43,037 nt of DNA from an uncultured Eubacteriales bacterium (GTDB lineage Bacteria > Bacillota > Clostridia > Christensenellales > Aristaeellaceae), in NCBI GenBank assembly GCA_900542395.1, contig UQNM01000009.1, forward strand, positions 1-43,037. Reading direction: 5' to 3'. The position numbers and the translations under genes were made by a program. Within the stretch, counting starts at the first letter, position 1; the number at the start of each line of letters is the position of its first letter. The notes beneath the pieces are model-generated. The model was not told the DNA's origin. It did not search any database and saw only the letters and a program-made list of their open reading frames with translations. This document shows positions 39,229 through 43,037 of the stretch, piece after piece.

Positions 39229-40173
39229 TCAAAGATCGTCTTCCGTCATGTGCGCTTTGAAGCTCGCCAAAAACGCTTCCGCCGCGCGGGATAGATATGC
39301 CTCGCGCAGGCGGACGACGCTCAGCGCCCACCACGCGCGGTATTTGGGCGGGATCATGTAATACGCGGGCTGATAGCCTTCTCCGCCCAGCAGGCCGACA
39401 TAGCGGCTGGGCAGCAGCATGCAGCCCATGCCCTCGCTCGTCAGGCGGCGCAGCAGCTCGTAGTTCCGGCTGGTGAGCAGAACCCGCGGCTTCACGCCCG
39501 CTTCGGCCAGCACACGGTCGGTGATCTGCCGGATGCGCTGACCGGGCGAAACCATCAGAAACGGCTCACCGCCCAGCAGCGCGGGGTCAAGCTCGGGATG
39601 GGGCGCGTCCGGCCGTTGCACGGCCAGCGCGGCGAGGCGCTCGTCGTGCGGCGCGGCGATGAGAAACGGGTCGCGCCCCAGCGCTTCAAAATCCAGCGAA
39701 GGGTTGCCGGTTAGCCCGTCGTCCGGCCCGGTGTGCAGGATGGCGAAATCCAGCCTGCCGCTCAGCAGACTGCGCTCCACCTGGTCGGTCGTCTCCTCGC
39801 AGATGCGCACCTCGATGCCGGGGTGCTCCCGGTGAAACGCGGGCAGCATGCGCGGCAGGTGTGCCGTCGCCAAATAGTTGGTGATGCCCACGGTCACGCG
39901 CCCCTGCGACAGCGCGCGCTCCTCGTTGATCTCCGATTCAAATGCCGCGTAGACGCGCAGCACCTCGCAGGCCATGCGATAGTATTTCTCGCCCGCATAG
40001 GTCAGCACCAGCCCGCCGGCGGTGCGCGTGAACAGCCGCGTGCCGAGCTGCTGCTCGAGGGTCATCACGCAGTGACTCAGCGACGGCTGGGTGACAAACA
40101 GCTTCTGCGCGGCGCGGGTCATGCTCTTTTCGTCCGCGATGGTCTTGATGTAAAGCAGTTCTCTGGTGGTCAT
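39229..40173 (-). CDS. LysR-type transcriptional regulator
   Basis: A 314-residue protein starting MTTRELLYIKTIADEKSMTR at 40173 with GAGGAAA upstream; the frame continues into the upstream gene without an RBS. The HTH is residues about 15-35 (MTRAAQKLFVTQPSLSHCVM), followed by the linker helix and an effector domain (RVTVGITNYLATAHLPRMLPAF). It lies 20 bases downstream of the membrane protein gene and on the same strand, so it is probably the last gene of that operon. Its target is unknown; it may control its own operon or the hydratase downstream. Confidence 0.9.
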   Translation of the reverse strand: MTTRELLYIKTIADEKSMTRAAQKLFVTQPSLSHCVMTLEQQLGTRLFTRTAGGLVLTYAGEKYYRMACEVLRVYAAFESEINEERALSQGRVTVGITNYLATAHLPRMLPAFHREHPGIEVRICEETTDQVERSLLSGRLDFAILHTGPDDGLTGNPSLDFEALGRDPFLIAAPHDERLAALAVQRPDAPHPELDPALLGGEPFLMVSPGQRIRQITDRVLAEAGVKPRVLLTSRNYELLRRLTSEGMGCMLLPSRYVGLLGGEGYQPAYYMIPPKYRAWWALSVVRLREAYLSRAAEAFLASFKAHMTEDDL

Positions 40174-40193
40174 GGCGTTTCCTCGTGCGGGGT

Positions 40194-41456
40194 TCAGGGG
40201 GAAGGGGTTCGGTCGGGCGCGAGCAGCGCGGGGAGCGCGAGAAGCGCGAAAAAAGCGCCGCACAGGTTCCGGTAGGTGAAATAAGTGTGGTCGGATGCGT
40301 GGTTGGAGAGCGCCAGCGTCCACAGCACGGGCGCGAGCAGGGGGAGCAGCAGGAGCAGCGCGCGGCTGTCGAGGCGGCGCGGCCTGCGGCGAATGAACAG
40401 GGCGAGCAGCAGCGCCAGCACGGCCAGCAGAATCACGCGATAGGCTGTCTTATCCGTCACGATGCGGATGTTGCGCAGCAGGATATCCAGCCGGGAGTGG
40501 GATTCGCCGCCCGCGGACAGCCGGAGGGAGATTTGGTCGCCGACGGCGGCGATTCCGTCCTGCCCCAGCACCAGAAAGTTGAGCCCCCATTTCAGCATCC
40601 ACATGCAGGCATAGCCGAGCGCCCAGCCGACGCAGCACAGGAGCGCCTCCCGCATCAGGCCGCCGAAGGAAATCGTCGTCCTCGTTTCCAGTGCAATCAG
40701 GAGAATCAGCGGGAAGCTGAGCGAAACGACGGGGAACGTCAGCAAATCGAAGTAGTTGACGAACAGGCCGATCAGCGCGAAAAAAACGGGCAGACCGACG
40801 CTTCGGGATAACGCCGGTTTCAGCGCGAGGAGCAGCGAACACGCCAGCAGCGCGATCAGCGAAACCGGCGCATATTGCAGGCAGAGCCCCAGCGCGGGCG
40901 GCGACATGAAAAACCACGAAACCGCAAAGGCCGGGATGAGCTGCTGCGAGCCGCGCCGAACCATCAGCAGCACCGTCAGAAGGAGCAGCGCCGTCTGCGC
41001 AAAGAGAAGGAGCATTTGCAGGTTGGTGAAGGTGAACAGGCAGAGCAGCAGCCGGAGCGCGAACGTGTAGCCGTGCCAATAGCGGCTGTATGGAACGTTG
41101 TTCGGGGAGGGAACCGCGTCCGAATAGGTGGCGTAAGCCTCCCAGTCGGTTTGATCCTCCTGCGGGGGCAGATCCGTGCGCAGGCCGCTGAACGCCATGC
41201 GCGGGAGCGGGTCGTCGCCGATGTAGGCCGCGGTTTTGAGAATCAGCACGGCGGTGTAGTTGTCCAGCCGGGAGGAAGCGAAGCCGCCGACGATCTCCGG
41301 GCTGGCCGACTCATAGCCGAGCAGATCGACGGCCTGTTCGGCGTGCTCCCGCATGGCGGGCGTGTCGATGAGAAACGCGGTCAGGCTCATCGCCAGGCAG
41401 AGCGATACGGCCAAAAGCAGCGCCAGCGCGCCGCGAATGGGTTTTGTTTTCAGCAT
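40194..41456 (-). CDS. Polytopic membrane protein, GT-C glycosyltransferase-like
   Basis: A 420-residue protein starting MLKTKPIRGALALLLAVSLC with GGGAGCGG upstream. About ten membrane helices surround a large loop after the first helix that holds LDNYTAVLILKTAAYIG and YSRYWHGYTFALRLLL. Short acidic/aromatic elements after a long first loop are usual for membrane glycosyltransferases of the GT-C fold and the DUF6056-like group; the tail NHASDHTYFTYRNLCGAF fits that group by eye. I cannot confirm a catalytic residue. It is 16 bases after the flavin reductase gene and 20 bases before the LysR gene, so the three form an operon. Confidence 0.6.
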   Translation of the reverse strand: MLKTKPIRGALALLLAVSLCLAMSLTAFLIDTPAMREHAEQAVDLLGYESASPEIVGGFASSRLDNYTAVLILKTAAYIGDDPLPRMAFSGLRTDLPPQEDQTDWEAYATYSDAVPSPNNVPYSRYWHGYTFALRLLLCLFTFTNLQMLLLFAQTALLLLTVLLMVRRGSQQLIPAFAVSWFFMSPPALGLCLQYAPVSLIALLACSLLLALKPALSRSVGLPVFFALIGLFVNYFDLLTFPVVSLSFPLILLIALETRTTISFGGLMREALLCCVGWALGYACMWMLKWGLNFLVLGQDGIAAVGDQISLRLSAGGESHSRLDILLRNIRIVTDKTAYRVILLAVLALLLALFIRRRPRRLDSRALLLLLPLLAPVLWTLALSNHASDHTYFTYRNLCGAFFALLALPALLAPDRTPSP

Positions 41457-41472
41457 CTTCCGCTCCCTTCCG

Positions 41473-42123
41473 TCAGCGCTTCCGCTGGCCGGGGGCGCGC
41501 TTGGCGGCGGGCTTCGGCGCGCCGAGCCTGCGGCGCAGCACATCCTCCCGCGCGACGGAATAGCCGAAGAAGCCCTCGGGGCGCGGTTTCAGCGGGAAAT
41601 ATTCGCCGTGCGCATAGCTGACCAGATTCGCGCGGCCAAGGTGCAGGCTGCCGTCCGGGTCAAACAGCGCGTCCTTCACATAGACGTCCTCGACCGCGCA
41701 GAGGAACAGCTCGTGCGAGCCGAGCGGAAGGCGCTGCTGAACGCGGCAGCAGAGAAACGCGGGCGCTTCGTCCAGCGCAGGCGCGGGGAAGCCGTCAACC
41801 TCGCGCGCGTGCAGGCGCATCTCCTTGAATTTATCGACGTCCCGCCCGCTTTTCACGCCGCAGAAATCCGCCGCGCGGCAAAGCGATTGGTCGATCAGGT
41901 TCAGGCAGAACACGCCGGATTGCACGATCTGCGCATACGAGTGGCGCGACGGGCGCAGGGAGACGCTGATCATCGGCGGCGCGCTGTTGATTACGCCCGC
42001 CCACGCGACGGTAATCAGGTTGTCTTTGTCAAAGCCCGGCTCGGTGCCCCGGCAGGAAAGCATCACCGCCGGAATCGGGGAAAGGAAGGTGGTCGCGCCG
42101 ATGGCGCGGAATTGGTTTGGCAT
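41473..42123 (-). CDS. Flavin reductase-like FMN-binding protein
   Basis: A 216-residue protein starting MPNQFRAIGATTFLSPIPAV at 42123 with GGAGGAAAA upstream; a longer frame to 42636 has no support. The fold is the FMN-binding split barrel: PAVMLSCRGTEPGFDKDNLITVAWAGVINSAPPMISVSLRPSRHSY covers about residues 18-63 with the typical PP.I.VS..P.RHS element. This class (flavoredoxin-like) binds FMN and moves electrons between NAD(P)H, flavins or ferredoxin-like partners. The C-terminus is basic (KPAAKRAPGQRKR). It is first in the operon with the membrane protein and LysR gene, with a good promoter. Confidence 0.85.
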   Translation of the reverse strand: MPNQFRAIGATTFLSPIPAVMLSCRGTEPGFDKDNLITVAWAGVINSAPPMISVSLRPSRHSYAQIVQSGVFCLNLIDQSLCRAADFCGVKSGRDVDKFKEMRLHAREVDGFPAPALDEAPAFLCCRVQQRLPLGSHELFLCAVEDVYVKDALFDPDGSLHLGRANLVSYAHGEYFPLKPRPEGFFGYSVAREDVLRRRLGAPKPAAKRAPGQRKR

Positions 42124-42183
42124 ATTTTTCCTCCATGGAAAGAATTGGAATTGGCGCGGCGAAACGCAAACCGCGTTTTCTTC

Positions 42184-42212
42184 ATCATACATGGGAAGAA
42201 GCGTAAAATCAA
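42184..42212 (-). promoter_or_regulatory. Promoter of the flavin reductase operon
   Basis: On the minus strand TTGATT (42207-42212) and TATGAT (42184-42189) are 17 bp apart, about 60 bases upstream of the start at 42123. A CCGCCA/TGGCGG hairpin (near 42225-42247) lies further upstream. Confidence 0.65.
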
Positions 42213-42291
42213 TAAAAAATTTCCGCCAAATGGGAAGAAATGGCGGCGCTTGTTCGTTCTGTATGCAAAGGCCGCATCGCGGCTCCGTCGG

Positions 42292-42320
42292 TTGCATAAA
42301 AAGATGAAACGTGATAAGAT
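42292..42320 (+). promoter_or_regulatory. Promoter of the repeat-containing secreted protein
   Basis: TTGCAT (42292-42297) and TAAGAT (42315-42320) are 17 bp apart. The start codon at 42365 is about 38 bases beyond the expected transcription start. Confidence 0.65.
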
Positions 42321-42364
42321 GGAGCCGAAACTCGAAGGGATTTTTCATCATGGAGGGAATCAGG

Positions 42365-43037
42365 ATGGATCGAAATAAAATGAAACGCAAAATTGCGATG
42401 ATGCTGTGCGTATGCGTGCTCTTTGCGTCGTCCGCGCCGCTCGCGCTGGCGGAGGCCGAGGACACACCGAGCGAACCGCAGATCGTGACGCTGGAGGAAA
42501 ACCAGCCTGAGCAGCCTGTGAGCCGCGAAAAAATCGGAATGAAGCTCACGCCTGGTAATGGCGTGGTTTCCGTCGCGCTGACCGGCACGGCAGGCGAAGG
42601 CGTTGTGGTGGAGCTGTTTGCTTCCGAAAATGACAATAACCCGGCGAAACAGACGGCGACGTTTGATGCAAACGGCAGGGCCTCCGTACAGCTGACCGCA
42701 AAGGAAAGCGGGAACTACGTTGTTCTCGCGCAGTATGCGAATACGCCAAGCAATGAATATGCCCAGCAGACCGTCGCGCTGACGGCGGCGGATTCTGTTG
42801 CAGACGGCAAAACCAATGACGAAGGCAGCAGCTCGACGGACGTTGAACTGATTAAGCCGGGTGAAGGCGGCGGCACGACCGGCGGCGAAGGCGGCGGCAC
42901 GACCGGCGGTGAAGGCGGCGGCACGACCGGCGGTGAAGGCGGTGGCACGACCGGCGGCGAAGGCGGCGGCACGACCGGCGGTGAAGGCGGCGGCACGACC
43001 GGCGGCGAAGGCGGCGGCACGACCGGCGGCGAAGGCG
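42365..43037 (+). CDS. Secreted protein with GEGGGTTG repeats (cut by window end)
   Basis: ATG at 42365 has GGAGG at 42352-42356; the frame stays open to the end of the window (at least 224 residues). Residues 1-29 are a signal peptide (KRKIAMMLCVCVLFASSAPLALAEA). Residues about 55-140 contain a beta-rich domain (GNGVVSVALTGTAGEGVVVELF, SGNYVVLAQYANTPSNEY), probably an immunoglobulin-like surface module. From residue 166 the sequence is (GEGGGTTG) repeated to the window edge. Such a linker usually connects a secreted domain to a wall anchor or another domain further downstream. The function cannot be given; the missing end should hold the anchor or functional domain. Confidence 0.75.
   Translation, partial: MDRNKMKRKIAMMLCVCVLFASSAPLALAEAEDTPSEPQIVTLEENQPEQPVSREKIGMKLTPGNGVVSVALTGTAGEGVVVELFASENDNNPAKQTATFDANGRASVQLTAKESGNYVVLAQYANTPSNEYAQQTVALTAADSVADGKTNDEGSSSTDVELIKPGEGGGTTGGEGGGTTGGEGGGTTGGEGGGTTGGEGGGTTGGEGGGTTGGEGGGTTGGEG
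42860..43037 (+). repeat. 24-bp tandem repeat encoding GEGGGTTG
   Basis: A 24-bp unit (GGTGAAGGCGGCGGCACGAC plus CGGC) is repeated about 7.4 times up to the window end. Units differ only at synonymous GGC/GGT positions, so the array is young or kept homogeneous. It probably varies in copy number by slippage or recombination. Confidence 0.9.

Noticed and set aside
42715..43020. A minus-strand frame of PPPSPPVV repeats
   Set aside because: It is the reverse reading of the GEGGGTTG tandem array; the plus-strand gene has an RBS and a signal peptide.

Overview
The window looks like a chromosomal segment of a GC-rich, Gram-positive-type anaerobe of the class Clostridia, probably a gut commensal. 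The evidence is strong AAGGAGG-type ribosome binding sites, sigma-A-like promoters, a DUF3048 (YerB-like) protein, Soj/Spo0J-type ParA and ParB with perfect parS sites, an AddB-type (not RecC-type) recombination subunit, and secreted SH3b and low-complexity repeat proteins. No rRNA or tRNA gene, IS transposase or CRISPR array was seen. Genus-level placement cannot be made from this sequence.

Layout. 1-2.5 kb: the tail of an unknown gene, then an AT-rich island with a 36-codon ORF, a hairpin terminator and a DUF4145/HEPN-like gene, then a TauE/SafE permease. 2.5-7.1 kb: a dispersed hairpin repeat, a secreted FMN/FAD fumarate-reductase-like flavoprotein, a DUF3048 protein and an unknown small protein. 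7.1-10.7 kb: a TetR regulator and the tldD-tldE protease pair. 10.8-13.1 kb: an unknown 150-residue protein, parA and parB. 13.1-16.6 kb: a FucU/RbsD mutarotase, then a LysR regulator divergent from aspartase with two T-N11-A boxes between them, and a remnant of an efflux adaptor gene. 16.8-23.3 kb: azlCD, then an operon of two M14 (AstE-like) proteins, a MATE exporter and an ABC exporter. 23.4-25.4 kb: a GT4 glycosyltransferase and an AlkD-like repair protein. 25.6-29.6 kb: a KDG kinase and glycogen phosphorylase. 29.7-32 kb: an SH3b protein and aroF (DAHP synthase) behind an aromatic leader-peptide attenuator. 32-36.5 kb: a metallophosphoesterase and addB, separated by two perfect parS sites. 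36.5-39 kb: an aconitase-family hydratase. 39-42.1 kb: a LysR / membrane protein / flavin reductase operon. 42.3 kb to the end: a secreted protein with an octapeptide repeat, cut by the window edge.

How the parts connect. ParB (12.2 kb) has its binding sites about 20 kb away, in the addB leader, so the segment is probably near the replication origin. Aspartase makes fumarate, and the secreted flavoprotein carries the residues expected of a fumarate reductase, so aspartate-to-succinate respiration is a plausible (inferred) theme. The most distinctive regulatory element is the aroF leader: a 26-residue peptide with the run YYFSLYY, a competing antiterminator, and a perfect 12-bp terminator. The most distinctive non-coding elements are a family of double-hairpin repeats whose stems differ by compensatory changes, and a 212-bp long imperfect palindrome that shares a core with one of them. 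One repeat copy supplies the last 34 codons of the AlkD-like gene.
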